From contig NC_044585.1 of assembly GCF_901933205.1 (NCBI RefSeq), forward strand, positions 2,418,001-2,482,000: a DNA stretch of 64,000 nucleotides, in the 5' to 3' direction. Each line of letters begins with the position of its first letter. The first letter of the stretch is position 1. Below the pieces are notes generated by a model. It saw nothing but the letters and a program-made list of their open reading frames with translations, was not told where the DNA came from and made no database searches. The position numbers and the translations under genes are program-made. Below, one piece after another: positions 25,801-35,785 of this stretch. This stretch comes from Camarhynchus parvulus. Its lineage: Eukaryota; Chordata; Aves; Passeriformes; Thraupidae.

Positions 25801-28800
25801 TGAATATCAAACTGTTGTCTTTTTGATCCAGACCTTTTGTTTGCTGTTTTAAATTGAAGTTTTGTTTAAAAAAAAAAAGAGAAAGGATTAAACTTCAGGG
25901 TTTTTCTTTACCTACATGCATGCCAGGTTTCTGCACCTCTAGGACAGCTGCTGGGGGCAGGAAATGGTTTTGGGCACAGGAAAACCTGTCTGTCTCTTTC
26001 TGCTGTCTCTGCTGTCACACTGGCCCCAGCATGGCTGTCAGAGGGATCTGGGAGTTAGCATGGGCCAGGGACTATTTCCAGGAAGCACTTTCAAAGCAGC
26101 CACCCATTTTGAATTTTAGTCTGTTAATGGTCTGTGACAGCTGACCTCAGCATTAGGAAGAGTTTTGGGCTATGTCTCATTTGACTGTACAGTACACTCT
26201 CCCTGCTCAGGACCTAGTGATAAATATAGCACTGTGCTGTGCTATTGCACTGCAAACTTCTGTTCACCAGACTGCTTGAATTCCTTTTCTTTCAGGGCCA
26301 ATAGAACTTGTGTTCTGCAGCTTTTTGCCTCCAAAATTACTCCAATGCTTAATTTTTAACATACGACTCTGTGTGTCAGCTTTGAATGTAATTTCCTGCA
26401 TTTGGCATTTCAAGTCAAATACTTCTTTCTACAGCTATATGCACTAAAGGCACTTGGCAGTGCTTTTTTAGAAGTACATTTAATAGCAGGATATTTGGAA
26501 TGAATTTAGAGAAAGCAAGGCTACCAAGTGTACCTGCCACATGCTGTGATGAGCGAGGTAGCCTGGCTGTCTGCTGTGCTCTGGTACCTCATGGCTAAAG
26601 GCTCTGTTGTTTCTGTGTTTCTGCATCTTAACTCTGCTCAGCTGAGCCAACCCCTGTTCCAGTGCAGTCTTTCTGCTGACTTGGTAGCACAGCTCATAAG
26701 GAAACTCTGAGCTCCTTCAAATTCAGGCTTTCCATGGCCTTTGCAACTGCTGTGTGGGGAAAAAAGCTGTATTAATTCCCAGCACGCTGGAGAGCAAGGC
26801 AGATGGAATAGAGAAAGTGAATTGTTTTCACATTAGTATTATTCCTTGGAAATGTGGTAAGATGCTTTCTCCACTATGTCAGGGAGCAAAGGATCAGACG
26901 TGTTTCCATCGGGTGGAAAAAAAAAATCAAATATTCCCTGCCTTGTACAGCAAATGAGTTGGGAACAGTTTGTGTGCTGTGGGTGGCCACCAGTGCAGAG
27001 CAAACCAGTTGTTACTGGGACTAGGAAGAGAAGGGTTTCCTGGAGTCTGGAGGCACACAGAATTCAATCCTTACTCTTCTGAAGCGGTGGGAAGGCAAGG
27101 TAGCACAAACCAGCTAAATCCTACTGATTTTTAGGTTTTTGTCTTGACACAGGGAACTGCTGGGGAAGGGGTTTTGCAGAGGAATGAAGGCAAGTAGTGC
27201 AAGTGCATTAAAAAGGAATACATAAAAATATGTAATATAAAATATATATGAATATATATAAAAATATGTATTCCTTTTTAAGTGCTTTATTTAAGCACTT
27301 GAGGTTGTTGTCTGTTCACTTCTCCTTGTATTTTCTTTTGAAATGATGTTAATATTTTGTCCTGGAGTTCAAAGCTTAGCTCCTTCTTCTTTCCAATAAT
27401 GAAATGGTGCTTTGTGCATGCACTCTGTGTTGCCTGTATTCTTTAACATATCTGTGCTGTAATACTTCAAACTGCTTCTGTTAGAAACTGGAAAATGTTT
27501 TTTCCAGGTGCTAGTCACATTTTCTGGGCTTGTCTTCCAGTTGTAATGTTAGAGGTTTAGTGCATGACTAAAGAATTTTTTTAAACTCTATACAAGATGT
27601 TTTATAACACTGATGTTAATGCCTCATACCTGACAGCACAATGAAATCAAATCAGTCAGTGTTCAGTGCAGAGGGACCAGAGCAGCTGCTTGCTGCTTAC
27701 ACTAGTACTGCTTTTAAACTTTCTCCACATCTTCAAATTGCCAAGTGATTATTTTTGCCGGCGTTATTTTGGATTTTTCTGTGCAGCAGAATAGCAGAGT
27801 GAGCAGTGTGGGTACAGGAGCAGTTGCAGGGTTGTGTAATCAGTGTGTTGATAGTGTGTGGATGAATGCATGTGTGCATTCTGTGCTGAGGAGCTGGGAG
27901 AGGATATTAACTGGGATGAAGTCATGAACCCAGGCGCCCGCTATAGGCATCTGCAAACACTGGTTACCCTGGCAACAAGTGGGAAGAGGTTGGAGAGGAA
28001 AGCTGGAGTAGGTTGTTGCATTGAATTGTTTCTTCCTCACTAAAGCAGGGAGATGTTGAAAGGTATGATGTCCCTCTTTCTGTGTCGTGTACTATTTTAT
28101 ATGGATTTAGGCAGTTGTTGGGAAAGGGAAGGCTAAAAAAAAATTTCTGGTAATGCAGCTCGATTGGAGAGGAACTTTTCAGTATCAATAGTGACGTGCA
28201 TTGCAAATCTGTGCTTTTCTCTGTGTGCTTAATTTCTGTGTCTTGTGTTGTGAGAGTGCTAAATGGGTCTCCAGAGTGCAGCACCTGCCCCATCCTCACC
28301 TGGGGACAAGTGTCTCTTGCATATTATATCTTCAGAATCTGGTTTGATTTTAAACTGGGTTTGTAGAGCTAATGTTTGAAAACCTGCCAAGACAGTACAA
28401 GTACAGGGTAATACTAAAAGATTTATTAACTGATATTAAATCTGAGCTTCTGAACACCTTCAGAATGTGCTGCACTTACATTCTGGTGTTCTCACACTTG
28501 TGCAGAATATTGTGGCTCACGAGTTAGTGGAGTCTTTACCTCCCTGGGGAAAGTTTTTATTAGAAGAACTAGGACATTATGTTCAGGGCTTTAACAGCAT
28601 CTTCCTCAAAACAAATATTAAAATATTCTCTTCAGAAATCTGTTTTAGACAAATAATGAGGAGATCCAGCTGTATATTTTTGATTGTCCTTCCTTGTTTT
28701 GATCTTTTTGTCTGTAATGAAAAGAGAACAAATATCTGTGCAATATATTAAAGTATAAATTATGATATGTACACCGAAACAACCAATTCTTGCTATTTTC

Positions 28801-31800
28801 AAGAAGTCTAAGAAATATTTTGTTTATTAACTTTATTTTTAACTTGGTCACTTGAATGATATTGTTTCTATTTAAATAAAAAACCTAAAATTGCACAGTC
28901 CTGAAAGAATAAAGTGTATGACCCAGTCAGGAAATAGAATTCTGTGACTGTATTGAACTTCTCTGACAGCAAGGGATTGATTAACAGTGCTTCTTGATTT
29001 CTATTGTACTGAGAGGCACATTCTAATAGAATATTAACAAATATTGTTTTCAGAAGTGCAGTGATAGAAATGCACAGTGTGCTGGACTCCTGCCCTTTCA
29101 TTTCCATTCACTTCTACGTTAAAAATCGCTGTCAGATATTTTATTCAAATAGAAATCTAATTTTACTGCACTGTAGAACTGCATCTTCAAAGCTTGAAAA
29201 ATATATTCTGGAAGATGGAGGTGTGTATGAGGATGCTGATGGCTCTTGAGAGAGCACAGACTGATACCAGTCTAGTAGCATCTTCCTAGAATTAGGCTGC
29301 TCAAAAGAGCTTTTGTCAGTGGGCCATAATTTATTTAAAATAAAGCATGGCAAATCAGTTTAAGCAATGATATATCTCATAATCAAACAAATATTGTAAT
29401 CAGCATGAGAAGTAGAGTTTTGTCATTAAATAATAATGCAAATCGGAGCTCTTACTCTGTATTGTGAACTAATAAGTCCCTAATGTAGTTAAGTAGTAGA
29501 GTAGATACAAAACTGCTCTCAGTTAGCAGTGTAGTTGAGGCTGTAGGATTTGCATTTTGTTTGTGTATTTCTGTACCTGCTAAGTTAATTACTGGTTTGT
29601 ATTCTGGGTTAATAAGTGGATAAGAAAGATTCTGTTAGTACTTACCCTACTTAAGATGGTGATTCTGGAGGGCTGGAGTAAGTTGAGTTGACTTCTCCTC
29701 TGTCTTGTGGAGTAATCTGAAATCATCATTTTCATCCTGCTTTTGTTCAGATGTTGTTGTAGCCATGTCAGTGTGGGAGTGCTCTGGGTTCAGACTGCAG
29801 TCTGTGGTCAGCACCAGGGACGGGATGGGATCCATGGGATGGGATCCATGGGATGGGATCCACGGGATGGGATGCATGGGATGGGATCCATGGGATGGGA
29901 TGTGGATGTGCTGGCCTGGGGCTGCTCCTTTGGCAGCATGGGGTTAAATCCCTGTGTGCTGCTGGAAAGGGCAGGCAGAGCCAAGGATCCTTCAGCTGTC
30001 CTCTGCTTCTTCAGAAGGGAAACAATGCTTTGGGATTTTCCTACTCGAGCTCCCTACAGTTAAGCCCTTCCTTCTGCCATGTTCTCAGCTGATTTGGTCT
30101 ATTAATACATGTACAGATGCAAGTATTATTTTCCTGCTCCAAGTGCAGTATTTTGAAGTATCCAGAGAGAAATGTGCAGGAGAGTGCTGAGAACGAGAAG
30201 CACATTCATCTGCATTAGGCTGTTCCATTTTGTGCTGGGTAGTGAGTGGAACATCTCAGAACAGGAGCTGCCTGTGAACTGAGCTGTAGTGGGTGACCTT
30301 TCCTTTTTGGGAGCTATTGGACACTTCTCTACAAGCAATCTCATTTATCTTAATGGTTATGTGAGCTTTCAGCTACAAGTCTAGATGATGGGGCTTTTTC
30401 TTTACCTATGAAAATTAGTGGGTGAAAGAACAGCCTGTTTTCCTGAGCTTTTTTTCATACAAGTCATTCAAGAACCATAGAAATGATAACTCTTTTAAAA
30501 AGTTGCATCTCTCAAACTGCATAGATCAGACTGTTAAACTGTGATGTTTTCTGAAGCAGTTTCTGCAAGGGGAACTCTTGTACAGGAGAATATTACCATG
30601 GTAAATTCCGAGATCTTCTCTATATTGGTGGAGATGGAGAAGTGTTTTCAACACTTGAGGGGGTGGGAGCAGTTTTCCAATGAAGAAAAGTTAAAATATG
30701 TATTCCTTTTTAAGATGTTGCATGGTCAAAATCCCAAATTAATTTAGAGCCTTGCCATACAAAGAATTTTAGAGCAAGTGAGACTGTGACTATCCACTGC
30801 ATGTGCTAGTCCATGAAAGCTGCCTGTACAACCTTAGCCTATGGAAATAGGAGGTGATTCAAATTAGACTAGGCAGCCCTTTGTTTTTTGAAGAATGCCT
30901 TCATTTTTAAGAGAGAATCAGAGCTTGTTTTGTGTCCATATCCTTGGAAGGCTCACTGCCCTGCCTCACAAGGGCACTGGCAGGTCTCAGTAGTTCAGTG
31001 AAAATGACTCCTGCTATGTACAACATGCAGCCCAGTGTGTCAGAAAGCTGGATTTACACTGCACTCCTTTAAAAGCAGCTACAGCTGGTACAGAACAGCA
31101 AAGCTGTAGACACACATGGATTCTGAGTTACAAACATCCCAGGTTCTAGAATAGCAGAAGGTGGGAATTTTAGGCTGATCTATTTATAGAGGTACAGTGG
31201 AGGTATCAGTGAAGAGTGGGCATTCAGGATCACTTGATATTGGTTTCATGAGAAATGGATTTGGCCCTGGTAGTGGATGTTCACAGTAATGAGTCTTCCT
31301 TGGCACTGAGCTGTGCTCAGTGTAGCAGGTACCTGTGGCTGGAGATCACAGAGGGCCCCACTGATCACAGCTGGTCCTTCATTAAGGGTGATGGATTTTG
31401 CTCTGCACGTGGCAGCTCTTCCTCCCAGCCCTCACAGCTCCAAAGGAAGCTCAGCCCAGCTCATGCTCAGCTCTCTGTGTTTCTGCAGACGTGCAGAGAT
31501 GACAAAATGTCAATATCAAAATTTTTTTCCTTTGCTTTTTAGATGACATTTACCGATTTTTAAGAGTTTGAATTGATGGCACTAATATGAAAAAGTTGCT
31601 TTTGCCATCTTAACTTGCCAATATTTAATTTCACTCCATCATGTTATGGTTTAGAAACAGAGCAAAGGTTAAAAGGATTTTTCTACCTGTTGGTTAGACA
31701 GCAAAAGGATTGAGGCTTAGGAGGGAGATCAGGATGTCTCTTAATCTGTGAATTATATTTCATTACCAAAGAGGAAGAAGAGCTTGAAGTGCCTTTGGAG

Positions 31801-34513
31801 GGGCTTGGATTCCAGCAGCAGGAGTCCCGGCTTTGTCAGCAGATGAAAATGGCAACGGTCGCGCCACCGCCAGAGCCTGTGTGCTGGCACGTGGAGCCCG
31901 TGCCCAGCACAAATTCAGGACATGTTTGTACCCCAGGTAGGAGCTTCCCGTGCCTCAGGCAATTCTGAAATGGGGTGGTGAGCTGTGCATCCTCTGTAGG
32001 CACTGATTGCTTGGACATGGGTTGGCATGCCTCAGTTTCTCTGTCTGCCTTGCAGTCGGGTACTGCAGAGCTGGGATGCATTCCTGGCAGTGCCTGAGCT
32101 TCCTGGGCAGGAGCCCTCTCATCCCTTGGTGGGCATTCTGCTTGCTGCATGTCTGGCATGCTAAATACCATGGCAGCAAAGCCAGCTAAAAAACCTCCAG
32201 TACCAGCTTCCATGCAATATAGTTTGTGCATCCTTTAAAGCAGAATTTTTCTTTTAATTGCAGTCTTACATGGGGGGCAGTATGATAACAGTTTGGATTG
32301 CACTATTGGGATATTTAGCAGAAGGAAATGGTTTTTCACAAAACTGACTCAGTCTAAGTAAACATAAAAACCAGCATTACAGCAGTTAGTGTGTTCTATC
32401 CCTCCTCTGCCCTCTTCCCAAGAGAAGAGGTTGGTGTTTTAATTGAAAAAAATGTAAAACCTGGTATTTCAGGCAAGCATAATTTAGATTTTCATGTTTG
32501 GGGTATCTTGTTTTTCCTTATTTGTGGCAGCAGATTATCCTGTGTCTGATTACTGTCTGGAAGGATTGGCTGCCCATGGAGATGGGTCACTGGCCTTGAT
32601 GGAAAGCCATGCCTCATCTGTTGTGGCAGCTCTTACATTCCTGTGTGCTGTTGAGAACATGCAATTCAATTTTACATCCCTTAGTAGTTTGCTCTGATGC
32701 TGCCTGTTTCTAGGCTAGCATTAGGAAACTGGCATTTTATTTTGCTGTGTGTAAGTGGCCATGTCCATTCCCAATATCTGCCGGAGATGGATTTGACAAT
32801 ATTGGATCTGAAAAAATGTATATGAGCACCTGTCATTATTACCAGACTCAGAAAAGCTCTGGTCTTTCCATTTATATAGTTTCTAAAAAATAATTTGGAC
32901 TCCATGTGAAGCAGCATTATTAGTAAGAAATCCCTTTGAACAAATACTCAGTTTTGAACATTGCAGCATTGTCATCTGCTGGTTATTGTTGTGTATAGAT
33001 AATTTTGCCATGTGATAGTGCCTGGGGAAGGGCTGGATCTTTGTGAGGTGTACTCAATAAACACTGAGCAACTTGCACTGTAGAGGCCCCAAGCTGAGGC
33101 ACTGGGGAGGGAGGTGGGAATGATGCTCACCAGTGTGGGAGCCAGTGCCAGGAGCACACCAAGCAGGCAGGATCATGGGAGGATTTGTAATGGGCAAATT
33201 TTGACAAGTGTTACCATAGATTTTTCTCTAATTGTTGAGCAGTTGCTGTCTCAGTAATTGAAGAGACAATGCTGTGGTGGAGGAAATGAAGACTCCTAAG
33301 TAAAGCAGGAGAACTTTGTTGTTGCATTGCAGGATGGAGAGACAGGAGATGATTGCATCTGGCCCAATGGGAAGATGGTGTTTGTAGTACATGTAGATGG
33401 CCAGTGCTGCACTACCATTTGTTGTGCTTGGACAGGTTGAGTTTCTGACACCCAGTAAGATTTTTTTAAATTACTATTGGTTTCCAGTTGTCATTATACA
33501 ATCTTTTATCTGGTTCTAAGCTTTGGTTATTGCGAGGCTTGAAGAAGGGCCTTTGAGCCTGCCTTACATCTAACAATGAACTCCACCCTCTTCTTTGACA
33601 TCTGAAATCCTAGATAACTTCCTAACATATTTTTTCCTTGCTGTTTTGTGTTTAGCCTCCAGTTCCAAGCCTGAACTCAGCTCCAGTTCACAGACTTTGG
33701 GAAGTCAGCAGAACAAGACAGATGGCACCCGAGTAAAAACTCGCATTCTGCCCAACATGCCAAAGCTTTTCATACCTTCATCTGTCACCAAATTTCCACC
33801 TGAGATCACTGTCACTCCACCCACTCCCACCCTCCTTTCTCCAAAGGGCAGCATTTCAGAAGAGACCAAGCAAAAATTAAAGGTAATAAAAGGGAAACAG
33901 TAATTTTTTAGATTATTGTTTTTATCTTAATTCTCCCCTCAATAAAATACTTGTATGAAAGAAGCAACAGTTCATTTCCCCAGTTCATAACCAGAGGTAG
34001 ATAAGTAGTGGAAGGAGGTGCTAGCTCTTACCAGCAGGAGCCAGTTCCTAAAGAACTGGTGAAATACTGGCTGTGGGTGAAATGAGAGCTATTCTAGTCC
34101 CTGTCCCTTTTCTGAGGGATTTGGAAAAAATTACAGAAATGGCTGAGTGACCCATTGCAGTTCTTAGATGAGTGGAAGCTGCCAGAACTTTTACTGTGGG
34201 GAAGCCTACTGTAAATGTTATGTGGTTTTACATTAGGATGACATCTTTTATCAGCACAAGGCAGTTATTGAATGTGAAGGAATAGCAACCAGTGGGCTTT
34301 TGTCCCTGTGCTCATGGGTTTATCCTGACTATTTAGCAATATATTCTCTCTCTCTCTTTTTGGGATCAGTCTGCTATTTTGTCTGCTCAGTCTGCAGCGA
34401 ATGTAAAGAAGGAGAGCCTTTGTCAGCCAGCTTTGGAAATCTTAGAGACCTCAAGCCAGGAGTCCTCACTGGAAAGTGATACTGATGAAGATGATGACTA
34501 CATGGACATATGA
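4647..34513 (+). CDS. CABIN1: CABIN1, calcineurin-binding protein 1 (C-terminal part, 8 coding exons)
   Basis: Join of 4647-4810, 8051-8147, 9382-10023, 10432-10506, 20134-20425, 31772-31936, 33656-33882 and 34370-34513: 1806 nt, 601 residues plus stop. All junctions are GT-AG and phases match. The protein matches the vertebrate CABIN1 C-terminus as I remember it: the block with [16 protein letters not shown], a helical block with [18 protein letters not shown], the TTPKHPKD motif, [20 protein letters not shown] and an acidic end in DDDYMDI. In the known family CABIN1 is a large, mostly nuclear scaffold that binds and inhibits calcineurin through a PxIxIT-like site (here PEITVT, 33799-33816). 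Its extreme C-terminus binds MEF2 and recruits corepressors. A basic SRKRK at 9871-9885 may be a nuclear signal. The human protein is about 2200 residues, so roughly the last quarter is visible. Confidence 0.95.
4955..5757 (-). mobile_element. possible LTR, minus strand
   Basis: On the minus strand the segment begins TGTTCAGG and ends CCAACA, giving TG...CA ends. The 5' part is GC-richer with CpGs, like a U3 region, and an AATAAA lies near the 3' end (complement of 5014-5019). I see no clear target-site duplication and no internal retroviral sequence. A solo LTR of an endogenous retrovirus is the likeliest reading, but the family is not recognised and the boundaries are tentative. Confidence 0.35.
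5150..5252. repeat. ATT/ACT-rich simple repeat with palindromic segment
   Basis: Degenerate trinucleotide run built from ATT, ACT and AAT. Its second half is partly the reverse complement of the first (ACTATTATTATT then AATAATACT), so it can fold on itself. Confidence 0.75.
6805..6836. repeat. perfect inverted repeat, 15-bp arms
   Basis: ACCCAGGATTTTTAG, two spacer bases AG, then its exact reverse complement. No terminator or RNA role is implied in an intron; it could be a relic of a short palindromic transposon. Confidence 0.85.
7286..7978 (+). mobile_element. LTR-like element of passerine endogenous retrovirus type
   Basis: The start TGTCTTGGTTTGAAAAG and the following segment (TCTGCTAAGGAAGGCAGGAG, then GGGGCTCTCAGG) resemble an LTR family I associate with songbird genomes. 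AATAAA is at 7938-7943, near the 3' end. The GC-rich centre gives long open frames on both strands that look like chance. No internal retroviral genes are present, so it is a solo LTR or a non-autonomous element. The right boundary is approximate. It ends within about 70 bp of the acceptor of the exon at 8051. Confidence 0.6.
8051..8147 (+). CDS. CABIN1: CABIN1 coding exon B
   Basis: 97 nt between TTGCTGGGGACAG and GTGAGG. One base completes the Lys codon split with exon A, then 32 codons encode [16 protein letters not shown] and [12 protein letters not shown], ending in phase 0. This is a conserved, helix-rich CABIN1 segment. A pyrimidine-rich tract (CTCTCTCTTGCT) lies just before the acceptor. 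Confidence 0.95.
8148..9381 (+). other. CABIN1 intron
   Basis: 1.2-kb AT-rich intron, GTGAGG to TTATTAAG. No repeat family or exon recognised. A second acceptor-like TTTGATTTCAG ends at 9348 but is followed in frame by TGA. Confidence 0.85.
9382..10023 (+). CDS. CABIN1: CABIN1 coding exon C (long, disordered segment)
   Basis: 642 nt, 214 codons, phase 0 at both ends. The acceptor is CTTTTATTAAG, the donor CAG/GTATTG. The first 150 or so residues are Ser/Glu/Asp/Pro-rich and look disordered, with [11 protein letters not shown] and [15 protein letters not shown] blocks (here [11 protein letters not shown]). After SRKRK (9871-9885) comes a conserved helical stretch, [20 protein letters not shown], ending SETYMLIKQ. 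The start GTGTCAGAAGAT was chosen because it alone keeps the frame open from exon B; starting at 9349 gives an immediate stop. Confidence 0.93.
10024..10431 (+). other. CABIN1 intron
   Basis: 408-bp intron, GTATTG to TGTGTTCAG. Nothing notable seen. Confidence 0.9.
10432..10506 (+). CDS. CABIN1: CABIN1 coding exon D
   Basis: 75 nt, 25 codons, phase 0 at both ends: [20 protein letters not shown] and then SAQKQ before GTAAGC. It continues the helical block of exon C. Because its length is a multiple of three and both junctions are phase 0, skipping it would not shift the frame. Confidence 0.95.
10507..20133 (+). other. large CABIN1 intron
   Basis: 9.6-kb intron, GTAAGC to TTCTGTGCAG. It is AT-rich and mostly unique. 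It contains T-rich repeats with a duplicated TTTTTGTAAATAAAATG segment (about 17980-18062) and a plus-strand CR1 fragment (about 18076-18386). Open frames are all short and lack splice context. Confidence 0.8.
18076..18386 (+). mobile_element. CR1-type LINE 3'-end fragment
   Basis: The tail CCTCCAGAGGTCCCTTCCAG, preceded by the pattern of a GGTGGTAAAACACTAG-like segment, GGAGAGGCTCTGGAATCTCC and a Gly/Leu-rich spacer, follows the 3' end of avian CR1 retrotransposons. It is diverged and 5'-truncated, as is usual for CR1. The stretch before about 18236 is weaker and its left edge is a guess. Confidence 0.6.
20134..20425 (+). CDS. CABIN1: CABIN1 coding exon E (with poly-Ser tract)
   Basis: 292 nt after TTTTCTGTGCAG; starts in phase 0 and ends CCTG before GTAAGT, phase 1. 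It encodes [20 protein letters not shown] (the conserved TTPKHPKD motif), a Pro-rich stretch, and a run of nine serines at about 20299-20325 written mostly in TCC/TCA/TCG codons. A Pro/Glu/Arg-rich segment follows, with CpG-rich codons. The region is likely disordered and differs between species. Confidence 0.94.
23971..24029 (+). repeat. 33-bp tandem duplication
   Basis: ATTCCTGTTCCTGGGTGAAA and the following bases recur 33 bp later with one difference (ACTGGG for CCTGGG). This is a small local duplication. Confidence 0.75.
27208..27281. repeat. AT-rich inverted repeat
   Basis: TTAAAAAGGAATACATA at 27208-27224 is the exact reverse complement of 27265-27281, with an (AT)-rich spacer. A second small palindrome, AAGTGC...GCACTT, overlaps its right edge (27280-27300). 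It may be a relic of a MITE-like element, but no family is recognised. Confidence 0.8.
29822..29905 (+). repeat. 14-bp minisatellite GGGATGGGATCCAT
   Basis: Six tandem copies of GGGATGGGATCCAT with scattered changes, lying within an intron. Since 14 is not a multiple of three, the apparent Met/Gly/Trp/Asp-rich open frames are artefacts. Confidence 0.92.
31772..31936 (+). CDS. CABIN1: CABIN1 coding exon F
   Basis: 165 nt between ATTACCAAAG and GTAGGA. Two bases complete a Glu codon left by exon E, then 54 codons, ending with one base over (phase 1). It reads [18 protein letters not shown], then [20 protein letters not shown]. The spacing of VKMA/MKMA, PEP and CW residues matches the less conserved linker before the C-terminal block in mammalian CABIN1 as I recall it. 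The acceptor has a weak pyrimidine tract; using the AG two bases later would shift the frame and hit a stop. Confidence 0.85.
31937..33655 (+). other. CABIN1 intron
   Basis: 1.7-kb intron, GTAGGA to TTTTGTGTTTAG. No repeats or exons recognised. Confidence 0.85.
33656..33882 (+). CDS. CABIN1: CABIN1 coding exon G (calcineurin-binding segment)
   Basis: 227 nt, phase 1 in, phase 0 out. The first two bases complete an Ala codon; the exon then encodes [20 protein letters not shown] and [20 protein letters not shown] followed by [26 protein letters not shown] (33799-33816) fits the PxIxIT calcineurin docking consensus, and this region of CABIN1 is the published calcineurin-binding segment. The exon ends SEETKQKLK, inside the helix known to bind MEF2. 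[11 protein letters not shown] offers several proline-directed kinase sites. Confidence 0.96.
33883..34369 (+). other. CABIN1 last intron
   Basis: 487-bp intron, GTAATA to TTTTTGGGATCAG, with a (TC)n pyrimidine run (CTCTCTCTCTC) before the acceptor. Confidence 0.9.
34370..34513 (+). CDS. CABIN1: CABIN1 terminal coding exon (MEF2-binding end)
   Basis: 48 codons including TGA at 34511-34513. It encodes [17 protein letters not shown], a short linker ([16 protein letters not shown]) and the acidic tail [23 protein letters not shown] completes the amphipathic helix that, in the known CABIN1-MEF2 structure, packs on the MADS-box/MEF2 domain; here the helix is split by an intron after QKLK. The tail is rich in Ser and Asp/Glu and could be a CK2 target. 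Confidence 0.96.
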   Translation, partial: SAILSAQSAANVKKESLCQPALEILETSSQESSLESDTDEDDDYMDI

Positions 34514-35609
34514 ATGAATTCTGGCCATCATCAACACCAACCACATAACCATTCTTCTTGTTGCCAGCATCTCTGGAAGTTGAAACATCTTCATTGGCAT
34601 TACTCTCCATTTAATTGGCATCATTGTGTTCTTCACTTTCATTCCCTTTGTTATCACCACGGCCACTTGTATTGCCTTCAGACTCTTGGCCATTCTCCCC
34701 ATCATGGTGCTTGACAGAAAGAATGATTGGTTGTTTACCAGGCAGTTGGTGAACCTGGATCACACTGTCGCCAGGAACTTCAGTAAACACAAGGATGTTT
34801 TGAGCTGCAGTTCTTCTCTCTCTACTGTTCCTGCTTCTCCAAACCAGAGCCTTGGGAGTTGCTCCAGTAGCTCTTTCCTTTAGTGTTTTCCTCCTTTTAG
34901 TTGTCTTGTATTTTCCCCCTCTAGCTAAGTTTTTCTCCCACTAATTCAGCAACCTGATGTCTGTCTAACCATGCCATGATTAATCCAACAGCTCCTTCTA
35001 AGGTGAATGGAGTAGGAAACATTTGCTGAGCTGGTAGAGGTTTTAATTGCATCGAGAAAATCTGTGGCTTTGTCATGGGGCAAGGAGAGTGAGCTGAGGG
35101 TCTGTCAGCTCCTTCACACTGCTGGGGGCTTGGTTGGAATTTGACTCTTTCAAATAGACAAAAGAACCAGCTTTTCCAGGCAGACAGAGAGAGTGGTCTC
35201 CTGTTTGTGCTCATTTCACACCAATGTATGAGGTCCAGCGAAATTTATCTACCTGAATGTTGGCTTAAAGAACTGATCTTTCCAGAATTGTCTTACAGTC
35301 CTTTCTCTTCTAATGCCTTGGACAAGCATTTTGAATTGGGGGCTAGATGATATTTTTATGGTGGTATTGAAAAAAAAAAAACTTGAAAGATTTCAGTACC
35401 ATTTCAGTAATGTCTGTTTTTTACAGAATGACACGAAAAGGTGTTTTTTATCTATCTGCAGAGGGACTGCTCACAGTTATTTATATGAGAAAATAATGGT
35501 AACAAAAATCCTTTTTTTTTTTCTACTGAATGTTAACTTTGTAAAATAATGAATGCAAACCATGCAAAAAAAAGACGTCACACACTATATATACACTGCG
35601 TGCTCCCAC

Positions 35610-35652
35610 ACACATATATATATGTGTATGTACATATATATATGTCTGTACA
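35610..35652 (+). repeat. (TA/TG) microsatellite in CABIN1 3' UTR
   Basis: CACACATATATATATGTG followed by TATGTACATATATATATG, partly palindromic. Confidence 0.8.
35629..35636 (+). promoter_or_regulatory. candidate Pumilio response element
   Basis: TGTACATA matches the UGUANAUA consensus for PUF proteins and lies in the transcribed strand of the 3' UTR. It sits inside the TA-rich repeat, so a chance match is quite possible. Confidence 0.35.
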
Positions 35653-35759
35653 TGAAAACAGAAACTGCATACAGCTTGCAATGTCGGATTTCTTTGTGTT
35701 TGGGGGGTTGGTTTTCTGTAAAATGCAGAGCTTTGTATAAACTTTTGGGTTTCTTTTCT

Positions 35760-35765
35760 AATAAA
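35760..35765 (+). terminator. CABIN1: CABIN1 poly(A) signal
   Basis: Canonical AATAAA with a GT/T-rich downstream element about 15-35 bp later, 1.25 kb after the stop codon. Confidence 0.8.
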
Positions 35766-35785
35766 GTTGAAATGCACTGTTGTCT

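Larger units (their letters stand above)
20426..31771 (+). other. large CABIN1 intron
   Basis: 11.3-kb intron, GTAAGT to ATTACCAAAG. It holds an imperfect 33-bp tandem duplication (about 23971-24029), an AT-rich inverted repeat (27208-27281) and a 14-bp minisatellite (29822-29905). No exon is supported. Confidence 0.8.
34514..35785 (+). other. CABIN1: CABIN1 3' UTR
   Basis: From the stop to just past the poly(A) signal AATAAA at 35760-35765, which is followed by a GT-rich stretch (TGTTGTCTCTGTTTGTTTG). An ATG follows the stop immediately and in frame, opening 66 codons (34514-34714). A TA/TG-rich tract at 35610-35652 contains a Pumilio-type TGTACATA (35629-35636). The exact cleavage point is inferred. 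Confidence 0.8.

Noticed and set aside
29705..30092. Met/Gly/Trp/Asp-rich plus-strand frames
   Set aside because: Produced by the 14-bp minisatellite in a CABIN1 intron.
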